DNA of 28,538 nucleotides from JASGDB01 sp049841315 (GTDB taxonomy: Bacteria > Bacteroidota > Bacteroidia > Flavobacteriales > Weeksellaceae). Positions 7,207-14,849 of this stretch are shown here, piece after piece. A program made the position numbers and the translations under genes. Where the stretch lies: positions 1-28,538 of the forward strand of contig JASGDB010000051.1 in the NCBI GenBank assembly GCA_049841315.1, in the 5' to 3' direction. The first letter of the stretch is position 1, and each line of letters opens with the position of its first letter. The notes below the pieces were generated by a model. The model had not been told where the DNA came from and did no database searches. It saw only the letters and a program-made list of their open reading frames with translations.

Positions 7207-8028
7207 ATGCAAAATTATCTTGACCTTTTACAACATATCCTCGACAACGGAACCGATAAAACCGACCGCACCGGAACGGGAACACGAAGCGTTTTCGGCT
7301 ATCAGTTAAGATACGATTTGTCAAAAGGTTTTCCTTTGGTAACGACCAAAAAAGTTCACTTAAAATCCATTATTTATGAGCTTTTATGGTTTTTGAAAGG
7401 CGATACCAATATCAAATATCTGAACGATAACGGAGTAAGCATTTGGGACGAATGGGCGGACGAAAACGGCGATTTAGGTCCCGTTTACGGTGCACAATGG
7501 CGAAGTTGGAAAGGTGCGGATAACAAAGTCATCGACCAGTTTTCGGAAGTGATTGACCAAATCAAAAAAAATCCGGATTCCCGAAGATTAATCGTTTCCG
7601 CTTGGAATGTTGCGGAGATTCCGAATATGGCTTTAGCACCTTGCCATGCGATGTTTCAGTTTTATGTGTCCTCTCCCGACCTCTCCAAAGGAGAGGAGAA
7701 AGGGAAATTGTCTTTGCAACTCTACCAAAGAAGTGCCGATGTTTTCTTGGGAGTTCCGTTCAATATTGCGAGTTATGCTTTGCTTTTGATGATGGTTGCA
7801 CAGGTTTGTGATTTGGAAGTCGGCGATTACGTGCATACTTTCGGCGATGTTCATATTTATAACAATCATTTTGAGCAAGTGCAAAAACAGCTTTCCCGTG
7901 AGCCGAAATCTTTACCGATAATGAAACTCAATCCCGAAATCAAAGATATTTTCGGTTTTAATTTTGAAGATTTTACGCTGGAAAATTATGAACCGTATCC
8001 GGGAATTAAAGCACCTGTGGCGGTTTAG
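7207..8028 (+). CDS. thyA: Thymidylate synthase ThyA
   Basis: A 273-residue cytoplasmic enzyme that methylates dUMP to dTMP using methylene-tetrahydrofolate. Motifs include RTGTGTRSVFG (residues 21-31), the Arg pair KNPDSRRLIVSAWN (121-134), the catalytic Cys in APCHAMFQFYV (Cys146) and QLYQRSADVFLGVPFNIASYALL. The C-terminus KAPVAV matches the family's conserved end. It is 9 residues longer than the 264-residue E. coli enzyme. The extra length falls at SSPDLSKGEE (about 155-164), encoded by a CCTCTCC/GGAGAGG palindrome. A TAAATTTG box at 7169-7176 may be the promoter. The serine hydrolase gene starts 16 nt after the stop and may be cotranscribed. Confidence 0.97.
   Translation: MQNYLDLLQHILDNGTDKTDRTGTGTRSVFGYQLRYDLSKGFPLVTTKKVHLKSIIYELLWFLKGDTNIKYLNDNGVSIWDEWADENGDLGPVYGAQWRSWKGADNKVIDQFSEVIDQIKKNPDSRRLIVSAWNVAEIPNMALAPCHAMFQFYVSSPDLSKGEEKGKLSLQLYQRSADVFLGVPFNIASYALLLMMVAQVCDLEVGDYVHTFGDVHIYNNHFEQVQKQLSREPKSLPIMKLNPEIKDIFGFNFEDFTLENYEPYPGIKAPVAV
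7680..7696. repeat. Palindromic repeat inside thyA
   Basis: CCTCTCC-AAA-GGAGAGG gives perfect 7-bp arms. A second CCTCTCC lies just upstream (7670-7676). In the thyA frame the region reads SSPDLSKGEEK, between the strand FQFYV and the strand GKLSLQLYQRS, at the position of a tight turn in other ThyA proteins. Confidence 0.85.
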
Positions 8029-8044
8029 AATAAAAAAATATAAA

Positions 8045-9367
8045 ATGAAAAAACTGATTTCTTTTTTTCTGATTTTCGGAGCGTTTTTCACATCGTTTTC
8101 CCAAGCCGTAAATACTTCAAAATTAGATGAATATTTCAATGTTTTGGAAGAAAACAAAAAAGTAATGGGAAGTTTCGCCATTGCCAAAAACGACAAAATA
8201 ATTTATACAAAAACAATCGGACTGGCAGATTCCGAGCCGGAAAAAAAGGCGGATAACAATACGCTGTACAGAATCGGTTCTATTTCCAAAACTTTTACGG
8301 CGGTTTTAACGATGAAAGCCGTTGAAGAAAAAAAATTGAAATTGGACACCCAATTAAATGCCTTTTTTCCTCAAATAAAAAATGCAGAAAAAATCAGTAT
8401 TGACCAGCTTTTGAGCCACCGAAGCGGAATCCATAATTTTACTGATGATATTGATTTTTTCGGGTATTACGACAGTCCCGTTTCGCAGGAAACGCTGTTG
8501 AGCAACATTCAGCAGGGCGGAAACGATTTTGAGCCGGGCGAAAAATACAGTTACAGCAATTCCAATTACGTTGTTTTGGCTCTTATTCTCGAAAAAATTT
8601 ACAAAAAAAATTATGCATCGCTGGTTGAAGAAAAAATTATCAAACCTTTGAAATTGAAAAACACAAGGGTAATGGAAAAAATTGATTCTGAAAAAGGCAT
8701 GGCTCATTCGTTCACCTATTCTCGCAATAAAATTATTAAAAGCAAAGAAACACACCCGAACGTAACTGTCGGAGCAGGAAATATGATGTCCACACCGTCG
8801 GATTTATTAACATTTATCATGGCTTTGGAAAACGGAAAACTGGTTCGCAAAGAAAGCCTGAAAAAAATGCAGGATTATAAAGATGACTACGGTTACGGTC
8901 TTTTTCCTGTTCCTTTTCACGGAAAAACAGGTTACGGACACAACGGAAGAATTGATGATTTTCAGTCTGTTTTATACTATTTTCCCGACGGAAAAATTTC
9001 GTTTGCCATGGTTACCAACCAGAGTAATTTTGATAACAACAGCATTTCTATTGCTGCATTGAGTGCGGCTTACGGGATGGGTTTTAAAATTCCTTCGTTT
9101 AAGATAATTCAATTAAAAGAAGAAGAGTTACAGCCTTTTGCAGGAACATATTCACACCCGGAATTTCCTTTAAAAATCAATATTTTTATAAAAGACGGAA
9201 AATTGTTGGGACAGGCAACAGGACAAGGAGCTTTCCCGCTGGACGCCGTTTCCCAAAACGAATTTACGTTTGAGCAGGCAGGAATTACAATGAAATTTAA
9301 CGCCGAAAAAGGAGAAATGTTTTATACGCAAATGGGACAGGCTCTGACGTTTACAAAAGAAAAATAA
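8045..9367 (+). CDS. Secreted serine hydrolase, class C beta-lactamase fold (peptidase S12-like)
   Basis: The start at 8045 (440 residues) is chosen because it opens with a clear signal peptide, MKKLISFFLIFGAFFTSFSQ. The frame stays open upstream into thyA, but that extension is not plausible. The SxxK nucleophile motif is S79-I-S-K82 in RIGSISKTFTAV. The YxN motif is Y170-S-N172 and a KTG-type motif is K294-T-G296 with GHNG after it. All three active-site elements are therefore present. Such proteins act on the cell surface or in the periplasm as D-amino-acid peptidases, esterases or penicillin-binding-like enzymes, and motifs alone cannot tell which. A C-terminal beta domain (about 365-440) resembles the DUF3471-like tails of this family. 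It follows thyA by 16 nt. Confidence 0.88.
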   Translation: MKKLISFFLIFGAFFTSFSQAVNTSKLDEYFNVLEENKKVMGSFAIAKNDKIIYTKTIGLADSEPEKKADNNTLYRIGSISKTFTAVLTMKAVEEKKLKLDTQLNAFFPQIKNAEKISIDQLLSHRSGIHNFTDDIDFFGYYDSPVSQETLLSNIQQGGNDFEPGEKYSYSNSNYVVLALILEKIYKKNYASLVEEKIIKPLKLKNTRVMEKIDSEKGMAHSFTYSRNKIIKSKETHPNVTVGAGNMMSTPSDLLTFIMALENGKLVRKESLKKMQDYKDDYGYGLFPVPFHGKTGYGHNGRIDDFQSVLYYFPDGKISFAMVTNQSNFDNNSISIAALSAAYGMGFKIPSFKIIQLKEEELQPFAGTYSHPEFPLKINIFIKDGKLLGQATGQGAFPLDAVSQNEFTFEQAGITMKFNAEKGEMFYTQMGQALTFTKEK

Positions 9368-9576
9368 TGAACGCTGTTTTTTCAGGTCAAACGCATTAAA
9401 ATTTACTTGTAGAGTGAAACGCCTTTGCGAACTTAAAAATAAAACGGTTAGTAGTCAAAAATCTTTGCGAAATCTTTGCGTTTAAAAAAGCACCATGATT
9501 AAAAACGGACAATCTATTCAATTTTGTAACAATCTCTTAAAAACTGATACTAATTTCATCAAAATACTTTCATAAA
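9368..9576. repeat. Gap with CTTTGCG-type repeat remnants
   Basis: No gene is seen in these 209 bp. Around 9431-9490 there are three CTTTGCG motifs (CCTTTGCGAACTTAAAAA, then ATCTTTGCGAAATCTTTGCG). The same motif forms the inner arms of the element at 13166-13377. No convincing promoter for the aminopeptidase gene was found. Confidence 0.5.
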
Positions 9577-12087
9577 ATGAAAAAACTCTTCATCGCTGCA
9601 CTTTTTTTAGGTGCATTTTTTAATTCAAATACATTTTTTGCACAAACTGAAACTTCCGGCAGAAACGGAGTTTACAGAGCAACGCACACCAAAACCACCG
9701 AACTGAAACATACGAAATTAAAAGTCAGTTTCGATTACGAAAAAGAACAGATGAACGGCGAAGAATGGCTCACGGCGAGTCCGTATTTTTACGCTTCCAA
9801 TGAACTGGTTCTCGATGCAAAAGGAATGTTGGTTCACGAAGTGGCTTTGGACAAAAACGGTTCAAAACAGCCTTTGAAATTCGATTACAAAGACGATATT
9901 CTGAAAATCAACCTCGATAAAACCTATCAGAAAAATCAGGATTACACGGTTTACATCAAATATACCGCCCGCCCGAATGAGGTAAAACAGGAAGGAAGTG
10001 CTGCAATCAACGATGCAAAAGGGCTGTATTTCATCAACGCACAAGGAAAAGACCCGGACAAACCAACCCAAATCTGGACACAGGGCGAAACGGAATCGTC
10101 TTCGGCTTGGTTTCCGACCATTGATAAACCGAATCAGAAAACCACTCAGGAAATTTTTATGACCGTTCCTGATAAATACGTTACGCTTTCCAACGGGCTT
10201 CTGAAAGATTCAAAAAAAGAAGCAAACGGACTTCGCACAGACCATTGGGTGATGGACAAAAAACATTCTCCGTATCTTTTCTTTATGGGAGTCGGCGATT
10301 TTTCGGTGGTAAAAGACAAATGGAGAAACATTCCCGTAGATTATTATGTGGAAAAAGAATATGAACCGTATGCAAAGCAGATTTTCGGAAATACGCCGGA
10401 AATGATGGAGTTTTTCTCCAAAAAACTGAATTACGATTATCCTTGGAGCAAATACGCTCAAATGGTCGGTCGCGACTACGTTTCCGGAGCAATGGAAAAC
10501 ACAACTGCAACACTTCACGGAGAAGGTGCACAGCAAAAACCGGGACAATTAATCGACGAAAATGCTTGGGAAGATACCATTGCCCACGAACTTTTCCACC
10601 ATTGGTTCGGCGATTTGGTAACGGCAGAAAGCTGGAGCAATCTTACTGTAAATGAATCATTTGCAAATTATTCCGAATACCTTTGGAACGAATACAAATA
10701 CGGAAAAGACCAGGCAGATTATCACATCATGAAAGATGTGAACCATTATATCCACAATACGAGGGATTTTAATAAAGATTTGGTGCGTTTCGATTATGAA
10801 AGCAGGGAAGATGTTTTCGATTTGGTAACGTATCAGAAAGGTGGCGGAATCCTGCACATGCTGAGAAATTATCTCGGTGATGAAGCGTTTTTTGCCGGAA
10901 TAAACGATTATCTTAAAACCAATGAATATCAAAACGGAGAAGCACACCAACTGCGACTTTCCTTTGAAAAAATTTCCGGGAAAGACCTTAGCTGGTTCTT
11001 CAATCAATGGTATTTCGGGAACGGAAATCCGAAAATTTCCTACACTTCCAGCTATGAACCGGTGAAAAAAGAAGTAACCGTTTCCATCAGCCAAACGCAG
11101 ACACCTTTGTTTGAATTTCCTTTAACCATCGATGTTTTTGTAAACGGAAAACCGGAAAGGCAAAAAGTGTGGGTAGAAGCGAAATCCAAAAATAATTTTA
11201 CTTTTTCCGCAGCGAAAAGTCCTGATTTGCTGAATATTAACCCGGACGGAATACTGGTAAGCGAAATTACCGAAACCAAAACGCCCGAGCAATATTTTAC
11301 GCAATATTCCGGAACAAAAGATTTCTATGGAAGATATACAGCCGTGCAAAAATCTGCGGAAGATGCTTCAAAGAGCGATGCCTCTGTGAAAACTCTGGCT
11401 GCCGCACTGAAAGACCCGTTTTTCAGAGTTAGGGAAAAGGCATTGTCGGCATTGGATTTATCAAAACCGAATGTTGCCAAATTGGCTCTTTCAGAAGTAG
11501 AAAAACTGGCTTCCAACGACCCGAAAACTTTGGTTCAGGCAGCGGCGATTTCCGCTTTGACAAAAACAAAGAACGCCAAATACACGAGCCTTTACGAAAA
11601 AGGAATGTCCGCAGTTTCCGATGCAGTAAAAGCGGCTTCACTTTCCGGAATCACTTCTCTTGACCCGGCAAAAGCAGCATCTCTGACGGAAAAACTCGAC
11701 CTTGAAAATGCTTCCGAAGATTTGATGAGTTCTTTGCTACCAATCATTGTAAAGAATAAAATTGAAAGGCAAATGCCTGCGATTGCTTCGATGGTGGCAT
11801 TTTACCCGTTTATCAAATTCCAAAATCCTGAATTGGGAGCATCAGCAGAAGAAGGCTACAACTGGATTATGAGTTCCGATAACCTGAAAGCCACAGAAAA
11901 AGTAACGAAAATTTTGATGCAGGTAAAAAGCCAGATTGGCGAAAATCCACAGGCGAAAATGATGATTTCCCAGATTCTGAAAGACGGACTTGCGAAAAAA
12001 ATGCAAGTACTGAAAAACAATCCTAACAGCACAACCATCAATCAGCAGATTGATGCGCTCAACAAAGCGATTGAAGCGTATAAATAA
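9577..12087 (+). CDS. Secreted M1-family metallo-aminopeptidase
   Basis: An 836-residue protein with signal peptide MKKLFIAALFLGAFFNSNTFFAQ. The exopeptidase motif GAMEN is at 304-308. The zinc site is H337-E-L-F-H341 with the third ligand E360 (NESFANY), exact M1 spacing. The catalytic domain runs to about residue 480. A beta-sandwich-like part follows, then an Ala/Leu/Lys-rich helical C-terminus (about 585-836) of HEAT-like character. The enzyme should remove N-terminal residues from peptides in the periplasm or at the cell surface, for peptide nutrition. No T9SS sorting domain is visible at the C-terminus. A strong terminator follows 18 nt after the stop, so the gene appears monocistronic. 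Confidence 0.95.
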   Translation: MKKLFIAALFLGAFFNSNTFFAQTETSGRNGVYRATHTKTTELKHTKLKVSFDYEKEQMNGEEWLTASPYFYASNELVLDAKGMLVHEVALDKNGSKQPLKFDYKDDILKINLDKTYQKNQDYTVYIKYTARPNEVKQEGSAAINDAKGLYFINAQGKDPDKPTQIWTQGETESSSAWFPTIDKPNQKTTQEIFMTVPDKYVTLSNGLLKDSKKEANGLRTDHWVMDKKHSPYLFFMGVGDFSVVKDKWRNIPVDYYVEKEYEPYAKQIFGNTPEMMEFFSKKLNYDYPWSKYAQMVGRDYVSGAMENTTATLHGEGAQQKPGQLIDENAWEDTIAHELFHHWFGDLVTAESWSNLTVNESFANYSEYLWNEYKYGKDQADYHIMKDVNHYIHNTRDFNKDLVRFDYESREDVFDLVTYQKGGGILHMLRNYLGDEAFFAGINDYLKTNEYQNGEAHQLRLSFEKISGKDLSWFFNQWYFGNGNPKISYTSSYEPVKKEVTVSISQTQTPLFEFPLTIDVFVNGKPERQKVWVEAKSKNNFTFSAAKSPDLLNINPDGILVSEITETKTPEQYFTQYSGTKDFYGRYTAVQKSAEDASKSDASVKTLAAALKDPFFRVREKALSALDLSKPNVAKLALSEVEKLASNDPKTLVQAAAISALTKTKNAKYTSLYEKGMSAVSDAVKAASLSGITSLDPAKAASLTEKLDLENASEDLMSSLLPIIVKNKIERQMPAIASMVAFYPFIKFQNPELGASAEEGYNWIMSSDNLKATEKVTKILMQVKSQIGENPQAKMMISQILKDGLAKKMQVLKNNPNSTTINQQIDALNKAIEAYK

Positions 12088-12105
12088 CGAGGCAATAAAA
12101 CCAGT

Positions 12106-12146
12106 AAAACTCTTTCATGATGTTGAATCGTGGAAGAGTTTTTTTA
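12106..12146 (+). terminator. Intrinsic terminator after the M1 peptidase gene
   Basis: Arms 12106-12121 (AAAACTCTTTCATGAT) and 12127-12142 pair with two G-U wobbles around a GTTGA loop and run into seven T's. Confidence 0.85.
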
Positions 12147-12174
12147 TTAAGTTGCAATTCTTTTTCATTTCAGA

Positions 12175-12182
12175 TACCTTTG
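12175..12182 (+). promoter_or_regulatory. -7 box of fmt, 4 nt before the start codon
   Basis: TACCTTTG matches TAnnTTTG and ends 4 nt before the fmt ATG. A GTTG about 20 nt upstream could be the -33 element. It lies just after the terminator of the preceding gene, which supports a separate unit with a nearly leaderless transcript. Confidence 0.6.
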
Positions 12183-12186
12183 CAGT

Positions 12187-13134
12187 ATGAAATCTTTAAA
12201 AGTAGTTTTTTTCGGAACGCCCGATTTTGCGAGAGCTTCTCTGGAAGCCATTCATCAGTCGGAGCACGAAGTTGTCGGTGTCGTTACGGTTGCAGATAAA
12301 GCGAGCGGACGCGGGCAGAAAATCAATGAATCACCCGTAAAAAAATATGCGTCGGAACAGAATATTCCTGTTTTTCAGCCTGAAAAACTCCGTAACCCTG
12401 AATTTTTAGAGCAAATGAAAAATCTTGATGCGGATGTTTTTGTGGTGGTGGCTTTCAGGATGATGCCGAAAATATTGTTTGAGCTTCCAAAATTGGGAAC
12501 GTTCAATCTTCACGCTTCCCTGCTTCCCGATTATCGTGGCGCGGCGCCGATTAATTACGCCATTATCAACGGTGAAACGAAAACCGGAGCAACCACTTTT
12601 TTCATCAACGAAAAAATAGATGAGGGAAATATTCTTCTTCAGGATTCTCTGGAAATTCTGCCTGATGAAAACGCAGGAAGTCTCCACGACAGATTAATGG
12701 AACTCGGTTCAAAACTCGTGGTGAAAACGCTGGACGGACTGGCGGAAAATTCCATTGAGGAACAGCCACAGCCTTTTGTGGAACAACCGAAAAACGCCTA
12801 TAAAATCTTCAAAGAAGATACCCGAATCGACTGGAATCAACCCACCAAAAAAGTATACGATTTCATCCGAGGAATGTCGCCTTATCCATGCGCATTTACC
12901 ACGCTGAAAATCGGTGATGAGGAAAAAGGACTAAAGATTTACAGAGGAAATTACGAAGTAAAAGAACACTCCAATAAAGCCGGAACATTGGAAATTTCCA
13001 AAAACAGTTTCGGAATTTATGCCAAAGACGGCATCTATTTCCTTCTCGAAGTCCAGATGGAGGGGAAAAAACGAATGGATGTAAAAGATTTTCTGAATGG
13101 TTTTCAGAGTTTTGAAAATATTAAACCGATTTGA
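12187..13134 (+). CDS. fmt: Methionyl-tRNA formyltransferase
   Basis: A 315-residue cytoplasmic enzyme that formylates Met-tRNAi with 10-formyl-tetrahydrofolate. The Rossmann-type N-terminal domain starts KVVFFGTPDFARASLEAI. The catalytic core has NLHASLLPDYRGAAPINYAI (Asn, His and the SLLP loop) and the following GATTFFINEKIDEGNIL with the conserved Asp. The C-terminal OB-like domain starts near residue 205 (NAYKIFKEDTRIDW) and includes the FIRGMSPYPCAFT motif. Length and motifs are normal. It is flanked by intrinsic terminators, and its own stop codon lies inside the downstream terminator stem. Confidence 0.97.
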   Translation: MKSLKVVFFGTPDFARASLEAIHQSEHEVVGVVTVADKASGRGQKINESPVKKYASEQNIPVFQPEKLRNPEFLEQMKNLDADVFVVVAFRMMPKILFELPKLGTFNLHASLLPDYRGAAPINYAIINGETKTGATTFFINEKIDEGNILLQDSLEILPDENAGSLHDRLMELGSKLVVKTLDGLAENSIEEQPQPFVEQPKNAYKIFKEDTRIDWNQPTKKVYDFIRGMSPYPCAFTTLKIGDEEKGLKIYRGNYEVKEHSNKAGTLEISKNSFGIYAKDGIYFLLEVQMEGKKRMDVKDFLNGFQSFENIKPI

Positions 13135-13154
13135 GAAATCAAATCGGTTTTTTT
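13122..13154 (+). terminator. Intrinsic terminator overlapping the fmt stop codon
   Basis: AAACCGATTTGA (13123-13134) pairs perfectly with 13139-13150 around a GAAA loop, followed by a T-run to 13154. The left arm includes the last codons and stop of fmt. Confidence 0.9.
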
Positions 13155-13165
13155 ATCGTAAATTA

Positions 13166-13377
13166 CCTGTTGTGCATTTAGAATTTTAAAAATAATCAAT
13201 AAACGCAAAGTTTTTTTGAGAAAATATGCAAATTTCAGTGAGCAAAAGTGTTCCGTCTTCGACGGATTTATTAAGCAAAAACTTTATCATGAATTTATTC
13301 AAAATCTTTGCTTTCTAAAAAAAAGAAAATCATTGATAATCTTTGCGTTTGAAAAACATTTACAAATGCACAACAGG
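13166..13377. repeat. 212-bp inverted-repeat element between fmt and ribB
   Basis: Perfect 14-bp terminal inverted repeats, CCTGTTGTGCATTT at 13166-13179 and its complement at 13364-13377, enclose nested inner arms AAACGCAAAG (13201-13210) and CTTTGCGTTT (13341-13350). A central TCCGTCTTCGACGGA hairpin lies near 13250-13264. There is no ORF. It lies between the convergent genes fmt and ribB. It looks MITE-like, though I saw no target-site duplication at its edges. Confidence 0.75.
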
Positions 13378-13395
13378 CTGTAAATTATTTTTTCT

Positions 13396-14520
13396 TTAAT
13401 CCAAAGGCACCATTTCCGTTACTTCCACTCCGTAGCCTGAAATTACAGGTTTCTGGTCGGGATTCTGAGTGATAACGCGGAATTTGGTGATGCCTAATTT
13501 TTTAAGAATCTGCGTTCCGATTCCGTATTCCATGAAATTCGGAGTTATGGTCGGGCGGGATTCTTGTCCATCCTGATAATCGAGGAAATGCTGGAGTTTT
13601 CTCATGGTTTGTTCTGCATTGGAGACGTTGTTGATGAAAATAATTGCTCCTTTTCCTTCTTTATTGATGATGTCAGTTACTTTTTTCAGAAGCGGATTTT
13701 CTCCGTTCGTCAGTCTCGATAAAACATCAAAATATGCGCTCGAACTCTGCACTCTTACTAGAACCGGCTCTTCGTATTCCCATGTTCCTTTGGTAAGAGC
13801 AAAATGAATCTGCTCCGTATGTTTTTCCTGAAATGCGTGAAAATCAAATTCTCCGTACAGGGTTTTTACTTTTCTGTTGACGATTTCATTGACCAAATCA
13901 CCTTTTTTCAGCTGATAATCAATTAAATCTTCGATAGAAACGATTTTTAATCCGTGCTTTTTCCCGAATTCCAGAAGATGAGGAAGTCTTGCCATCGTTC
14001 CGTCTTCGTTCATGATTTCGCAGATAACGCCGCCTTCTTTCAGCCCTGCAAGGCGCGTGAGGTCAATCGCCGCTTCCGTATGTCCTGCCCTTTTCAGAAC
14101 GCCGCCTTCTTTTGCCCGAAGCGGAAAAATATGTCCCGGACGCATCAAATCGCTCGGTTTGGTTTCGGGATCCATGATGGCTTTTATGGTTTTGGCACGG
14201 TCGCTTGCAGAAATTCCGGTGGTGGCACCTTTTCCCAATAAATCCACGGAAACGGTGAAAGCGGTTTCTTTCGGGTCGGTGGAATTGGCAACCATGGAGT
14301 GAAGTTCGAGTTCGTCGCATCTTTTTTCGGTAATCGGCATGCAGATTAAACCTCTTGCATGAACGGTCATAAAATTGACGATTTCTGTGGTAATCAGTTC
14401 GGCTGCTGCCAGAAGGTCGCCTTCGTTTTCACGGTTTTCATCGTCAACGACGATGACCATTTTCCCGTTTTTCAGGTCTTCGATGGCTTCCGGTATGGTG
14501 TTGAGTTGGATTTCAGACAT
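13396..14520 (-). CDS. ribB: DHBP synthase with a degenerate GTP cyclohydrolase II domain (RibBA/RibBX-like)
   Basis: A 374-residue riboflavin-pathway protein. Start 14520 (MSEIQLNTIPEAI) is chosen because a promoter -7 box lies just upstream at 14542-14549; the frame remains open to 14646. Residues 1 to about 205 are 3,4-dihydroxy-2-butanone 4-phosphate synthase with the acidic loop DDENRENEGDLL (26-37), ATTGISASDRAKTI and RAGHTEAAIDL, all intact. It makes the four-carbon unit of lumazine from ribulose 5-phosphate. The C-terminal half aligns with GTP cyclohydrolase II at its end (YGIGTQILKKLGI..GYGVEV). It lacks the cysteine zinc ligands (VRVQSSSAYFDVLSRL where the family has Cys-containing VRVHSECLTGD) and the QEGRGIG loop. 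That half is therefore probably not a cyclohydrolase. Confidence 0.93.
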   Translation of the reverse strand: MSEIQLNTIPEAIEDLKNGKMVIVVDDENRENEGDLLAAAELITTEIVNFMTVHARGLICMPITEKRCDELELHSMVANSTDPKETAFTVSVDLLGKGATTGISASDRAKTIKAIMDPETKPSDLMRPGHIFPLRAKEGGVLKRAGHTEAAIDLTRLAGLKEGGVICEIMNEDGTMARLPHLLEFGKKHGLKIVSIEDLIDYQLKKGDLVNEIVNRKVKTLYGEFDFHAFQEKHTEQIHFALTKGTWEYEEPVLVRVQSSSAYFDVLSRLTNGENPLLKKVTDIINKEGKGAIIFINNVSNAEQTMRKLQHFLDYQDGQESRPTITPNFMEYGIGTQILKKLGITKFRVITQNPDQKPVISGYGVEVTEMVPLD

Positions 14521-14541
14521 GGATAGTAATAAAAATTTTTG

Positions 14542-14549
14542 CAAAGATA
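14542..14549 (-). promoter_or_regulatory. -7 box of ribB
   Basis: On the minus strand TATCTTTG lies 21 nt before the ATG at 14520. This position inside the longer open frame argues for 14520 as the real start. The -33 element is not clear. Confidence 0.5.
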
Positions 14550-14756
14550 GAGATTTGAAAGCATTGAAATCATCTGTTTTGAGGAATATCTCGATTGATG
14601 AAAACATAATGATAATTTTTGCGGTAATTAGTTGTTTTAAACGCAAAGTCTGAAAAATTTTTCAAATGATTCAAAATTAAAAAACCAATCTTATAGAACT
14701 GCAAAAACCAATGCAGTAAATTTTACCGACACTTTTTCGGGTTTTACCGCATTTAT

Positions 14757-14787
14757 TTTGTTATTAAGAATTTTATACCTAAATTTA
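14757..14787 (+). promoter_or_regulatory. Candidate promoter of the dioxygenase-like gene
   Basis: TTTG (14757-14760), 19 nt, then TAAATTTA (14780-14787). This matches TTTG-N19-TAnnTTTG except for the last base. It predicts a leader of about 55 nt. Confidence 0.45.
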
Positions 14788-14849
14788 TTTTCTTTATCAA
14801 AAGTGTAAACATTTAATTTAATACTATTAATACTAAAAAAAACGATATT

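Noticed and set aside
14521..14646. N-terminal extension of the RibBA-type protein to 14646.
   Set aside because: The promoter -7 box at 14542-14549 lies inside it, and MSEIQLNTIPEAI is the natural start of the family.
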